Counted from the first letter of the stretch, positions 17,440-26,061 are shown. The stretch: DNA of 64,000 nt from OMIW01 sp044235645 (GCA_044235645.1 JBIIHQ010000004.1:124001-188000), one strand, 5' to 3'. Notes: generated by a model not told the origin, from the letters alone. Program-made: numbers and translations.

Positions 17440-18483
17440 TTATTCTCCGAGAATTTCATCACTTGCGCGAAGAGCTGCATCGATTCTTTGCCTTGCCACT
17501 GCAATTGCTCTTTGGAGGGCATCAACCTCAATACCCTTCGAAAGAGCCTGTTCATCCTCCGCGCTGAGGGTGGTCGATGATGAGCCCAATAGTACAGCAT
17601 CGATCCACTTCTCCTGCTCGGCAAGCGATCTTAATACTGCTCTGCTAACTCTCGCACTCGGAGCTACTGACACGAGGATATCGATGTTCTGGGTAAGCTT
17701 AGAAACCTCGCTCTCCAGAATCTTCCTTCGGCTGCTTTCCTCCTCTTGTGCCCTCTCAAGAGGAGCCTCAAGGTTTGACGTGCTTTTTTCTGGACCGTCT
17801 GGCAATAATTCTCGCAGCTTTTGAGATTCACTGGTCGCCCGTGAGGCGCCAGCCTTTGTTTCCTCAATTCGTCTTTCGATGAGGGCAAGCTTTGCACGTT
17901 GATCCAGTAAATTGGTCAGCCCGGCGGGGGGGGGCTGAGATGATAATGCAACCTTCCTCAAAATCCACGACATCTCAGCTCCGGAGGCTCGTAGACCGCT
18001 TCCTTCATATCCCTCGCTAGTCTGGGTGCCGATAAGCTGAATCTTCTCCCCTCCAGCAATGTTAATTATGACAGGTTCCCTGATGTCGGAATTCTGAGGA
18101 AGCCTCAAACTGACGGTCCCTCCCTTACTCTTCTCGTCGAGGATTATAAGAAGGGCTGGACCTTCCGGGGGAACGTCTACGATCATCGGAGAGGAAATCC
18201 GCTGGCCAGATGGGCGATCCTCTGCGAGCAGACCAATGTAACGACCGTCAGCGAGCGTTGGAAAAGACGCATCCTCGAGACTTCTATCCCAGAGAAGAAA
18301 AAGCGAAACTGCAGATACAACTCCGATGACGAAGAAAGAGAGTCGGATACGACCAAATGGACGGCGGTTTCTCGGGGGAGTAGGGAAATGACGGTGAGAT
18401 TGATGGAAGAATGAAGTGGTCATCACAAGCTGGTGCACCCGTCTGAAGGCAAATGTACCGGTGAACCGGGGAGTATTCATCAT
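17440..18483 (-). CDS. Membrane-anchored coiled-coil protein
   Basis: 347 residues with a basic, His/Arg/Pro-rich N-terminal 45 residues, one membrane segment (about 47-66), a beta-rich region of about 100 residues (GGTVSLRLPQN, GGEKIQLIG) and a helical, coiled-coil C-terminal half with many Glu, Arg and Ser. It may start 20 codons later at MTTSFF. The plan, anchor plus beta domain plus coiled coil, is like that of the next gene, but I see no clear sequence identity between them. Function unknown; by position possibly part of the same envelope assembly. Confidence 0.65.
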   Translation of the reverse strand: MMNTPRFTGTFAFRRVHQLVMTTSFFHQSHRHFPTPPRNRRPFGRIRLSFFVIGVVSAVSLFLLWDRSLEDASFPTLADGRYIGLLAEDRPSGQRISSPMIVDVPPEGPALLIILDEKSKGGTVSLRLPQNSDIREPVIINIAGGEKIQLIGTQTSEGYEGSGLRASGAEMSWILRKVALSSQPPPAGLTNLLDQRAKLALIERRIEETKAGASRATSESQKLRELLPDGPEKSTSNLEAPLERAQEEESSRRKILESEVSKLTQNIDILVSVAPSARVSRAVLRSLAEQEKWIDAVLLGSSSTTLSAEDEQALSKGIEVDALQRAIAVARQRIDAALRASDEILGE

Positions 18484-18583
18484 GAGAATATTTTTAAGCC
18501 ACTCGCTAGGGGTAGATTAAACCGATTCGGAGCATCATCGAAAGGAGGGATGCCGACGAAATAAACCTCGGGGCTGTTCTCTA

Positions 18584-19345
18584 TCAACGAGTCTCCCGAA
18601 TCGCCCGAGCGGGTACCCCAGCGACTATCTGTCCTGCAGGAACATCATCTCGAACGAGTGAATGCGCCCCCACGATTGCGCCATCTCCTATGGTGACTCC
18701 ATCAAGGATGGTTGAATGGGCGCCAATCCAGACATGTCGGCCGATCGAAACCCCGCCCCGAATTTCCATATCCTGCTCGATAAGGGGAGTTTCCCCATCC
18801 GAAGGCCGATGGTTTCCCGGCCCTATGTAGCAAAACGCAGCAATAAGGGTGCTTTCTCCTATCACTATTTTTGACTGACTCGCAATTCGGCAATATGAGC
18901 CGATGTTGACGCCTCTCTCGAGAGTTATTTGGGCTGATTTCGCTGCCACAGAGGAGAAGCGCCCAACCAAGGTGTAATCTCCCAGTATGATAGAGGCGTT
19001 CGGGCCTTTTGCCTCGACGGCGGCATAATCATCGAGCATCACCCGCTTTCCGAGGCACACGCTCCGCGGATTTCTGATCGTTACCCCAGTGCCTATCGCT
19101 GCTCTTGAGTCGCAGGAGCTAAAGAGAAGAGGGTAAAGTGCCATCCGCAGAGCCATACCGATCGCTCCAGGTAAGCTACCAAGCGTCGTTATAGCCTCGT
19201 ATTGAGCTAAATGAGCCCATGAGCTATCCGGACCAACCTGTCTGTCCTTGTAGCTCCTCAAAGGAGATGTAGTGGTTGCAAACTGCCGTTGTTGGGGGGT
19301 CATCGCAGGCGAATTAGAGAGACCGGTCATGAGGGTTTCCATCAT
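18584..19345 (-). CDS. Hexapeptide-repeat acyltransferase (LbetaH fold)
   Basis: 253 residues. After an atypical polar N-terminus of about 75 residues, the rest is a left-handed beta-helix with hexapeptide turns (GVTIRNP, AVEAKGP, GVNIGSY) and the terminal GDGAIVGAHSLVRDDVPAGQ followed by VAGVPAR, typical of WcaF/NodL/CysE-like O-acetyltransferases. The active-site His is likely the one in GPGNHRPSD. The acceptor is unknown; a surface polysaccharide sugar is the usual substrate. It overlaps the Nudix gene by four bases at the end of the type I secretion operon, so the acyl group could modify an exported molecule, but that is speculation. Confidence 0.85.
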   Translation of the reverse strand: MMETLMTGLSNSPAMTPQQRQFATTTSPLRSYKDRQVGPDSSWAHLAQYEAITTLGSLPGAIGMALRMALYPLLFSSCDSRAAIGTGVTIRNPRSVCLGKRVMLDDYAAVEAKGPNASIILGDYTLVGRFSSVAAKSAQITLERGVNIGSYCRIASQSKIVIGESTLIAAFCYIGPGNHRPSDGETPLIEQDMEIRGGVSIGRHVWIGAHSTILDGVTIGDGAIVGAHSLVRDDVPAGQIVAGVPARAIRETR

Positions 19346-19908
19346 GAAAATCGTTTGGCAACGGTAAGAATGGCGATAATCGAGAGAGCGTCCGTGATTT
19401 GACCAGAATTTACCATTTCGAGAGCTGAAGTGAGCGGAATCCGGGTAACCTCGAGCTCTTCAGTATCCTCAGGTGCACGGGGGACCTCTTCGAGATCGGT
19501 GGCAAAAAAAAGATAGGCAACCTCATCTGAGTGGCTATTACTCAAGTGAATTTCCGCCCCAAGCTTTTCCCAGCAGCGAGCCTCTATCCCAGCTTCCTCG
19601 GCCAACTCTCGCTTCGCGGCAATTATCGGCTCCTCCCCTCGCTCAGCTCCTCCCTCGACGATCTCCCACGAATAACAATCCGTCGCATAGCGATACTGAC
19701 CAACGAGATAGATATTTCGATCCGCTGTCATCGCTACAACCCCTGTAGCGATCCTGGTTTGAACCACGCCGTAGATGCCTGGGTTACCGCTCGGCTGAAC
19801 GACCTGGTCCTCTCGTACCGTTATCCACGGATTAGAGTACACAATCTTTGTTCCATTCGTTTTCCACGGGTTTCTGCCTGATTTCAACATCTTGAGTCCA
19901 TAGTTCAA
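19342..19908 (-). CDS. Nudix hydrolase, ADP-ribose pyrophosphatase-like
   Basis: Hydrolyses a nucleoside diphosphate linked to another group; ADP-sugars are the typical substrates of this subgroup. The Nudix box is complete (GGAERGEE at its start, KRELAEEAG at its end). The preceding YRYATDCYSWEIVEGG is characteristic of ADP-ribose pyrophosphatases (the WE.. PAG-like region). Length is 188 residues from ATG 19908, or 182 from MLKSGR at 19890. It lies 6 bases after the tolC-like gene and overlaps the acyltransferase, so it is the fourth gene of the secretion operon. Confidence 0.88.
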   Translation of the reverse strand: MNYGLKMLKSGRNPWKTNGTKIVYSNPWITVREDQVVQPSGNPGIYGVVQTRIATGVVAMTADRNIYLVGQYRYATDCYSWEIVEGGAERGEEPIIAAKRELAEEAGIEARCWEKLGAEIHLSNSHSDEVAYLFFATDLEEVPRAPEDTEELEVTRIPLTSALEMVNSGQITDALSIIAILTVAKRFS

Positions 19909-19914
19909 TTAATC

Positions 19915-21342
19915 CTAGACCTGGCCCAGAGCTGCAAGCAGCTCGGCATGTATCAGATGGAAATCAAGAAGTGCCGAGAGTTCATCAAGCGCCGCTTCAG
20001 CCGCTGTTTGTTCGCGAATGACGACGAACACCAGGTTACTATCTCCATGTTGGAATCTCGCACGCTCTCCATCTGCCACCTGATCTGCGGCGATCCGCGA
20101 CTCTCGAGCGGCTGCAATTCGACCCTCGGTGAGTTGCAGAGCTCTGATGTGTTTTCTAATTTCCGCCTCAATTTTGTCTCGGGTCAGCCGGGTCTTAGCA
20201 TCAACAGCTCTCTGTTTAGCAAGACCTTCGGCTACCATACCTCGCGGTTTATTGAGTTCAAGAGGGACCTCCACGTTAATCCCCACCTTGACTTCATTTT
20301 CCGTGAGAGATTTGTCACCTGAACCCACCGGCGCATACCCTCCGACCTTCAGATTAAGGCGAGGCTGAAGTAAATTATTCCCAAGATCTATCTGGATGCC
20401 CGCCTTTTGGAGCTTCGCCTCAAGCGACTGGAGTTCCGGTCTGTTCTGTATTCCCTCTTTGATCAACTCCTCTTCATTGAGGGTGGTGACATCTATGGTG
20501 TGGGCGAGCGAATCAGATGCGTGATGAGCAGGGGGGATTGACGGATTACCCTCTCCATCTCGGTAGTAGAGACTCAGTTGAATGGCCGCCTTGGCGATAA
20601 TTTGTTCAGCCTTTGCAAGTTCTGTTTGTCGTTTGAAGATAGTTCGAGAATTGTCGAGGAGATCAAATTGCGGCTTATCTCCTGCCTGAACCGCGACATC
20701 CAACTGTTTCTGGCGAAGCTCTGCGACCGAAACAAGGTCGGCGATTACCTTGCGCTGTAATCCTGCGGCTATCCAGGTCCAATACGCGGCTCGTGCATCT
20801 CGAAGGACCTCTATGCGAGCCTTTTTGAGAGACGCATCAGCACTTTTCATATCGAGCTGAGATGACGCAACCTTTGCTCGTGGTTCATCAATTAACCGGT
20901 CCCGCATCAAGGGAAGTAAGATACCGAGGCCCAGCTCACCGCCCGACGCGGTATCGATATTACCCTCATATACTGGAAAGGTGCCATTGCTACGACGGTA
21001 GCTGCCGTCGAGCTGAATGCCGAAAACAGGGAGAGGCTTTTCTACTTTCGTGTCTATCACACGACCGTCGTAATAGCCTTCCTGATAGCCATATACATCA
21101 GTTTTTAGTTTTGCGTCGAAGGATCCTTGCGCGGCTTGAATGGCTGATTCGGATGCGCGCCTTTTCTCTTCAGCCTCCAGAATAGAGGGAAATGCTCGGC
21201 GAGTTGATGAGAGAACCGATTCCAACGTAAGGACCCCTTGTTCGCACAAGGCTGTCTGAGCAATCATCGCGGACAAAAGCCCCACGATTAGCCCCCAAGA
21301 GTGACAAGGAAGTGCTCTGTTTTTCCACAAAAAGGGGCGCAT
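19915..21342 (-). CDS. TolC-family outer membrane channel
   Basis: 475 residues with a Sec signal (cleavage likely after ALCEQ region, about residue 34) and the duplicated OEP architecture of TolC: long periplasmic helices rich in Ala, Gln, Lys and Glu, for example LQSLEAKLQKAGIQIDLGNN and the KIEAEIRKHIRALQLTEGRI helix, separated by beta strands. It forms the outer-membrane exit duct for type I secretion or efflux. It follows the HlyD-like adaptor gene by 25 bases, so the three-gene set ABC-HlyD-TolC is complete. Confidence 0.88.
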   Translation of the reverse strand: MRPFLWKNRALPCHSWGLIVGLLSAMIAQTALCEQGVLTLESVLSSTRRAFPSILEAEEKRRASESAIQAAQGSFDAKLKTDVYGYQEGYYDGRVIDTKVEKPLPVFGIQLDGSYRRSNGTFPVYEGNIDTASGGELGLGILLPLMRDRLIDEPRAKVASSQLDMKSADASLKKARIEVLRDARAAYWTWIAAGLQRKVIADLVSVAELRQKQLDVAVQAGDKPQFDLLDNSRTIFKRQTELAKAEQIIAKAAIQLSLYYRDGEGNPSIPPAHHASDSLAHTIDVTTLNEEELIKEGIQNRPELQSLEAKLQKAGIQIDLGNNLLQPRLNLKVGGYAPVGSGDKSLTENEVKVGINVEVPLELNKPRGMVAEGLAKQRAVDAKTRLTRDKIEAEIRKHIRALQLTEGRIAAARESRIAADQVADGERARFQHGDSNLVFVVIREQTAAEAALDELSALLDFHLIHAELLAALGQV

Positions 21343-21367
21343 AGTTCCTCGAAAGTATTATCAACTT

Positions 21368-22480
21368 CTACTTACCCATCTTTTTGATAGATTTTCCCAG
21401 CTTTTCTGAGGACTTGTCTTCCTTGTCATAATTTTTCTGAATTGAGCCCAAGGTTGGCGGAAATCCGTTGAAGCGCCGCCATAGTTCATACCAGAGTTGA
21501 ACCGTATCAAGTAAAATCCAACCTTTGGCCCGCACTCCTTGTCGGAGGATTGGTCGACCTGGCCAGGGAGGTTCATTCCTGTCTGGTTCAACTAAGATTC
21601 TGAATTTTCCGTTCCCGCTATCGCTCGGATCTATCGTCTTGATCAGGCCTCCGAAGGTTCCCACCGCGACTGCTGGCCAACCACTGAATTGAATGGCCGG
21701 CCAGCCCTCAAATTGCAATCGAACTCTTCGCCCTACTGATAGCAGTGGAAGATCATTTCCATCAACGAATAGCTCCACCACCAGTTCATCGGTCTCGGGC
21801 GCCAAGGTCACTAATGTGTCTCCCTCTTTTACCATTGCCCCTCCCTGCGGAAAAAACACCCGCATGATCTGTCCCTCTCGAGGTGCAACCACCTGCTGCA
21901 TGGCCTGGCGGGATAGCTTACTCTGAATATCCATCAGGTCCTTTTCCTTGGCGGCAACCTCTGCAAGAAATTTGTTGTACTCCAACTTAGCGAGTTCAAA
22001 GTCGCGTTGGGACTTTAGACCTCTCTCTGCCAACTTCTTTTGACGCTCAAGATTCCGATTCGAGGTGTCGAGGGCTACCCGAGAGGCATCCAGTGCCTGC
22101 TGGGTGGCGGAGAGTTGGGTCTTCAAACGGTCAAAATACTGGGTGTCAAAGTCGGTAATTTCAACGATCGGATCTCCAGCTGAAACTCTCGCTCCTTCAA
22201 CGACATGCCACCGAGAGATGAGTCCCTTTACCGGTGCCGCGATCTTCTGTAGTCGCTCGTTAGGGTGGTAGGGCACGACGGATCCTGAACCCCAACTCGT
22301 TTGCTGCCAGGGGAGGAGGGAGATGAAAAGAACCGAGCCACAAAGGGTCAAAATGAGGGCGTAGGCCAATCGTCGAGCCGAGACAATCGGTCTTACCCAG
22401 CGAAGTGAAGATAACTGGGGTGTGCGCTCAAGAGCTAACTCAGATGCGGAGGGATATACGTCGAAGCGGGGCTTATCCAT
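21368..22480 (-). CDS. HlyD-family periplasmic adaptor (membrane fusion protein)
   Basis: 370 residues from ATG 22480. One N-terminal membrane segment (about 43-60), a lipoyl-like half (APVKGLISRWHVVEGARVSAG), a coiled-coil hairpin (about 110-200), the second lipoyl half (APREGQIMRVFFPQGGAMVKEG) and a C-terminal beta-barrel. This is the standard plan of adaptors that bridge an inner-membrane ABC transporter and TolC. The ATG lies inside the last codons of the ABC gene (8-base overlap), so the two are translationally coupled. The frame is open to 22651, but that part is a shadow of the ABC gene. Confidence 0.9.
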   Translation of the reverse strand: MDKPRFDVYPSASELALERTPQLSSLRWVRPIVSARRLAYALILTLCGSVLFISLLPWQQTSWGSGSVVPYHPNERLQKIAAPVKGLISRWHVVEGARVSAGDPIVEITDFDTQYFDRLKTQLSATQQALDASRVALDTSNRNLERQKKLAERGLKSQRDFELAKLEYNKFLAEVAAKEKDLMDIQSKLSRQAMQQVVAPREGQIMRVFFPQGGAMVKEGDTLVTLAPETDELVVELFVDGNDLPLLSVGRRVRLQFEGWPAIQFSGWPAVAVGTFGGLIKTIDPSDSGNGKFRILVEPDRNEPPWPGRPILRQGVRAKGWILLDTVQLWYELWRRFNGFPPTLGSIQKNYDKEDKSSEKLGKSIKKMGK

Positions 22481-24188
22481 GATGAGCCTCCTCTTGGAGA
22501 GTGAGGGTCTGATTCGTGAGATAAAAGGATCGGTCGAACAGCCCTGCGAGAGCTGGATTGTGAGTGAGGACGATAAGAGTCCATGGTGCCTGAGGACAGC
22601 AGATGGCTGGAATGATGCTTCGCTCAAGTGCCGTAGGATCGAAACTATCAATTGCTTCGTCTATAATTAGCAGCCGCGGTCGATGGATAATCGCCCGGGC
22701 AATCATAAGACGATATGCCTGCCCCTTCGAGAGGGGCCAAGAGTCTTCGCCAAGGATAGTGTTGAGTTGTTCAGGAAGTTTCTCGACATCACCGAGTAGT
22801 CCAACACCTTCGAGAACTGTTCTGACATCTTTCAGGGATAGGTCGCTTCTACCAAGCCTGAGATTTTCTTCGATAGTGCCGCGAAAAACCTCGATACCTC
22901 GAACAAGACCGACCTGACGACGGATACTTTCGCTCCTAATGTCAATGAGATTGTGCCCATCGATCTCAATCACCCCGGAGGTTGGATACGCAAGTTCATA
23001 GAGGAGCTCCCCAAGTAGGCTCTTACCCGAGGAATTGGCACCGATCACCACATTCCTGCTGCCGGGGGGAAAGGATGCAGAAATGCTCCGCAAAACCACT
23101 CTGCCTGCATCGTGGAATCCGACATCCTTGAAGGTAACGGCTGCAGGAATATCTAGGCGCGGAAGCTCTTCCCCATCGACTGATTCGAGCGGTATGTCGA
23201 GGAGGGAGTCCAGCTTCGAGAGAGAGGCGACCATGTCATAGAGTGTTTCGAGCATTTTGGCGAACTTCGTAATGCCGGTTAGGACACCCGAAACTATTAA
23301 TTCCGATGCAACTAATTGGCCAAGAGTCAGAGTCTGCTCAATAACAAGAACCCCCCCGATTCCGAGCAAAGCAGCCCCAGCGACGGCTTGAAGAGAGAAA
23401 AAAGCGAGATACTGGCGAAACACAATCCGGAAATGCTTCTTTCTGTAAGAGAGATACTCGGCGACAGAAGCATCGGCTTGAGCGAGTCCGAATTGAGCGC
23501 AGTAAGGATCTTTGAAGAGAATCGGACTTCCCGCTAGATTCTCTAACCACACCAGTACCCCGTGTTTCGCGGTTGATTCCTTTTGGCTTGTTCGAAAGGC
23601 ACCCCGACCCATCGCAAATAGAACGAACAAAACGATCACAATCAGGGTAATAGAAAATGCCAGTAAGACCGGATGATAAAAAGCGAGAATCAATAACCCT
23701 ATCGTGGCCTGAAGAGCGAGGGATATACCGTCGAGGAGGAGTTTCGATATTGCCTTTTGCACAATCACGACCTCGAAGAATCGATTCATGAGCTGGGGAG
23801 CATACTCTCGCTTGCTTGCCGCAAGAGAAAGAAACGGAATTCGACGAGCAAGGTCGAGAGCAACTCGGACAAATAGCCGTTGTTGTAGGAGTTCGATAAC
23901 CAAAATTTGAGCGAGGCTGAAAGCCCCTGAAAGCCCCATCCCCAAAAGCACAAGCAGGGAGAGGATTGCAACCGGTTGGAGGATGGCTCCGAATGCCACT
24001 GAATTCACTAGTGACTGAACCCCTATCGGAAGAACGAGAGAGAGGACACCCACACCGAGCGCGTAAAAGGTGACGACCCGAAAATCCTCTGCTTCCGAGT
24101 GGAATAGGATTCTGAAGTATTCGTATGGAGAGCGATGGTGATGTCGCGATATCGTCTCGAGAGAGTCTTGCGATCTTGCCTCAGTCAT
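22473..24188 (-). CDS. Type I secretion-like ABC transporter (fused permease and ATPase)
   Basis: 571 residues: six-helix permease (about 35-300) followed by a nucleotide-binding domain with Walker A GANSSGKS, signature LSKGQ in place of LSGGQ, Walker B LLIIDEAID and the switch His in LTHNP. The usual D-loop SALD reads SFDP. There is no N-terminal C39 peptidase or C39-like domain, so it is not a double-glycine peptide processor. Together with the HlyD and TolC genes downstream it forms a full type I system. No RTX or bacteriocin substrate gene is visible nearby; the exported molecule could be a peptide, protein or lipid-like compound. Confidence 0.88.
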   Translation of the reverse strand: MTEARSQDSLETISRHHHRSPYEYFRILFHSEAEDFRVVTFYALGVGVLSLVLPIGVQSLVNSVAFGAILQPVAILSLLVLLGMGLSGAFSLAQILVIELLQQRLFVRVALDLARRIPFLSLAASKREYAPQLMNRFFEVVIVQKAISKLLLDGISLALQATIGLLILAFYHPVLLAFSITLIVIVLFVLFAMGRGAFRTSQKESTAKHGVLVWLENLAGSPILFKDPYCAQFGLAQADASVAEYLSYRKKHFRIVFRQYLAFFSLQAVAGAALLGIGGVLVIEQTLTLGQLVASELIVSGVLTGITKFAKMLETLYDMVASLSKLDSLLDIPLESVDGEELPRLDIPAAVTFKDVGFHDAGRVVLRSISASFPPGSRNVVIGANSSGKSLLGELLYELAYPTSGVIEIDGHNLIDIRSESIRRQVGLVRGIEVFRGTIEENLRLGRSDLSLKDVRTVLEGVGLLGDVEKLPEQLNTILGEDSWPLSKGQAYRLMIARAIIHRPRLLIIDEAIDSFDPTALERSIIPAICCPQAPWTLIVLTHNPALAGLFDRSFYLTNQTLTLQEEAHHG

Positions 24189-24455
24189 CTGGCACTCGAA
24201 AGGGTTGGTTCAGGTGATAGCAATGCTGGCCCTAAGCCGGGGCATTACTCAACGCCGAGAAGGGGGGGGATGAACGCCCGAGCCCCGTCCTTAAAACATA
24301 CGTTCTCGACATGAAACCAGAATGGGGTTAGAACCACAAGAGAGCGACATTTCCGTGAAATGTCTGTTGAGTTCTCTGATTGACCATATGTCCGTGAGAG
24401 TCGTCGGCTAGATGTTGGGCGATGTGTCTCCTCTTCTCCTCTATCAGGAAGCTCC

Positions 24456-24686
24456 TCACTGCGTTGAGGATGGGTCCTCGTCCTCAGCACTTTCCGCCCC
24501 TGTGCTACTTACTATCGCTTCAGCTATTTTTGATGTTGGGACGACATAAGTGCCCTGCGCAAGCTCTGATTTAATTCGCTCGGCCTTTCGAAGCCGTTCC
24601 GCAAGCCATTGCAATGACAATGATGTGAGGCTTCGTTTTTTGGAGTTTACTGGTTTGCCGAGAGGATTTTCTGATTCTTTGGTCAT
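24456..24686 (-). CDS. Small FlgM-like (anti-sigma-28 family) protein
   Basis: A 76-residue, highly polar protein. A helical core WLAERLRKAERIKSELAQG is followed by TYVVPTSKIAEAIVS, which resembles the C-terminal GxYxVDxxxIAxxIL signature of FlgM anti-sigma factors. The last 12 residues are acidic and disordered-looking. No flagellar gene is present in the window, and the ATG lacks a good Shine-Dalgarno. It lies 267 bases upstream of the type I secretion operon on the same strand. FlgM-like proteins without flagella often act on other sigma factors; here the target is unknown. Confidence 0.55.
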   Translation of the reverse strand: MTKESENPLGKPVNSKKRSLTSLSLQWLAERLRKAERIKSELAQGTYVVPTSKIAEAIVSSTGAESAEDEDPSSTQ

Positions 24687-24924
24687 GGTAGGAGGCCTCT
24701 AATAATAAAAAACCGTTCCTAATGAGAGAGGTCGGCTTTCGACCATCATAGCTTGAGAGCTTTCTTGGGTTTGATTAATCCTCTCGGTCGTTAGAGTTGC
24801 CGTGGGATCGTAGCTGTGCGCTTGCACTAATCTTCACGGTGGTCTAAGAACCCCGGTTGAAGTTTTTTGATGTTCTTGCCCCCTTTCGTGCGCTTAACGG
24901 TTAAATCGAGAGGGTTTTAGGGTA

Positions 24925-25293
24925 ATGCGAGAAGTGTTTTTGATTCCAGAAAAGAGGGGAGGGCTCGTGATGGGAGGTCGCATGATGGATGTGGGATATT
25001 TAGGGGCCACGGTCAAAGTTCGTGAGATGGGGTCAGACGACGGATGGGAGGCTCTCTCCCGACCGCAATTGCCAATTGTGGCCAGTCCAACAACCACTCC
25101 TGAAACCGTCCCAGAACGTACGGCGCCCCCGCAAAAGGAGCCAAAAACGCCGCCCCCCGCGCAGCCTGACAGGATGCCACAGAAAGACCCGCTCGTACGG
25201 CCCCAGCGCCCCCCCGAGCACGAACCATCGCCTGCCCCCAAAGAGCCCCTTCCGTTTTGCCAGCTGACTCTTCCTCAGTCTCCCCTCGGGTAA
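24925..25293 (+). CDS. Hypothetical protein with proline-rich C-terminal half
   Basis: 122 codons; AGGG lies four bases before the ATG. The first 55 residues look ordered (MREVFLIPEKRGG, VGYLGATVKVREMGSDDGW), the rest is a low-complexity Pro/Glu/Lys/Arg tract (PERTAPPQKEPKTPPP) ending in a short hydrophobic piece. The opposite strand is also open in this interval, so base composition rather than selection may explain the length. I recognise no family. It precedes a strong bidirectional terminator at 25427-25467. Confidence 0.4.
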   Translation: MREVFLIPEKRGGLVMGGRMMDVGYLGATVKVREMGSDDGWEALSRPQLPIVASPTTTPETVPERTAPPQKEPKTPPPAQPDRMPQKDPLVRPQRPPEHEPSPAPKEPLPFCQLTLPQSPLG

Positions 25294-25426
25294 GGTTGAG
25301 GGGCCGGGGATTTTTCCCCTCACGATGCGGAAAGCAACCGCGAGAGAATGTGGACCGCGTTGACAATCGGGGCTCCGTCTCACGGCTGAAAGATCCTGGG
25401 TGTTCTCGTATCTAGCACAATAAACA

Positions 25427-25467
25427 AAAACGCCACCCGGAGGAGCATCTCCTTCGGGTGGCGTTTT
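25427..25467 (-). terminator. Strong rho-independent terminator, bidirectional
   Basis: A 15-base stem (25431-25445 with 25449-25463, one non-Watson-Crick position) closes a CAT loop and is flanked by AAAA and TTTT. On the minus strand it lies 40 bases after the pilin-like gene and is followed by TTTTTGTTTATT; on the plus strand it is followed by TTTTCTC and could end the proline-rich ORF as well. It is by far the best terminator in the window. Confidence 0.9.
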
Positions 25468-25502
25468 CTCTTGGTCCGACCCCCTTTCAGGGTCTATCTC
25501 TC

Positions 25503-25892
25503 CTAGACCGTCTTCATTGTAGAATCATTGAACCAGGTTCCAACTAAGGACCTCAAAATGAACGATCCGACCGCGACTACAAGGAGCCCGAGAGCCGCAC
25601 GATAACCGCCGAATGCCGCGCTCAGGATGGCCGCGATTCCGGAACAAACCATGATGAGGGCACCAAAGCTCCCATGAACATAGGTCATTATCACATCGGC
25701 GGCTTCGGCGATACGGTCGTCATTAAAATTGGCCACCGGTTGATAAGCGTCAGCTGGGGATGAGAGGCCGGCGACCAAAAGGCCGACGCCGACAATTAAA
25801 AGCACTGACTGAAGTTGAGCAGCCGACGGGGCTGTTATCATTGCCCCTATGCGACGACTGAGTGACAAGTACATTTGTGTTAAACGTTTCAT
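25503..25892 (-). CDS. Orphan conjugative-pilin-like protein (VirB2/TraA-like)
   Basis: 129 residues from ATG 25892, which has CGGAG about 8 bases upstream. The product has an unusually long basic leader with a hydrophobic core and an apparent signal peptidase site after SSPADA (residue 49), leaving an 80-residue mature form with a polar N-terminus and two hydrophobic segments (about 70-92 and 97-117) separated by a short GGYRAA turn. A leader of about 50 residues, a small mature form and two helices around a tiny cytoplasmic loop are the hallmarks of F-type and VirB2 pilins. No other type IV secretion gene is in the window. It has its own promoter-like sequence and terminator, suggesting strong monocistronic expression. 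Family assignment is by architecture. Confidence 0.6.
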   Translation of the reverse strand: MKRLTQMYLSLSRRIGAMITAPSAAQLQSVLLIVGVGLLVAGLSSPADAYQPVANFNDDRIAEAADVIMTYVHGSFGALIMVCSGIAAILSAAFGGYRAALGLLVVAVGSFILRSLVGTWFNDSTMKTV

Positions 25893-25925
25893 AGAGACAC
25901 TCCGAAAACAGGAACTTGTGAAAAG

Positions 25926-25957
25926 GTTATACCATTCCGCAGTATGCCTGTAGCATA
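25926..25957 (-). promoter_or_regulatory. Candidate promoter with overlapping inverted repeat for the pilin-like gene
   Basis: On the minus strand a TATAAC hexamer (25926-25931) lies 17 bases from GCTACA (25949-25954). The -35 element is embedded in an inverted repeat, TATGC-N5-GCATA (25943-25957), placed as an operator would be. The predicted transcript start near 25919 gives a leader of about 27 bases to ATG 25892. Confidence 0.4.
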
Positions 25958-26061
25958 TTTCGAAAATTTTTTTTAACTTCGGTTGGAGAGATATGCAGAG
26001 ACCAGATTCTCGCAATCGATGTAAATAAATGAAAATACTCACAAAAATTACAAGATAATAA

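Noticed and set aside
24245..24490. Minus-strand ORF of 81 codons overlapping the FlgM-like gene
   Set aside because: No ribosome site, Arg/Ser-rich composition without structure, and overlap with a better gene in another frame.
25013..25383. Two long minus-strand ORFs across the proline-rich plus ORF
   Set aside because: GC-rich low-complexity sequence keeps several frames open; neither has a ribosome site or family motif.
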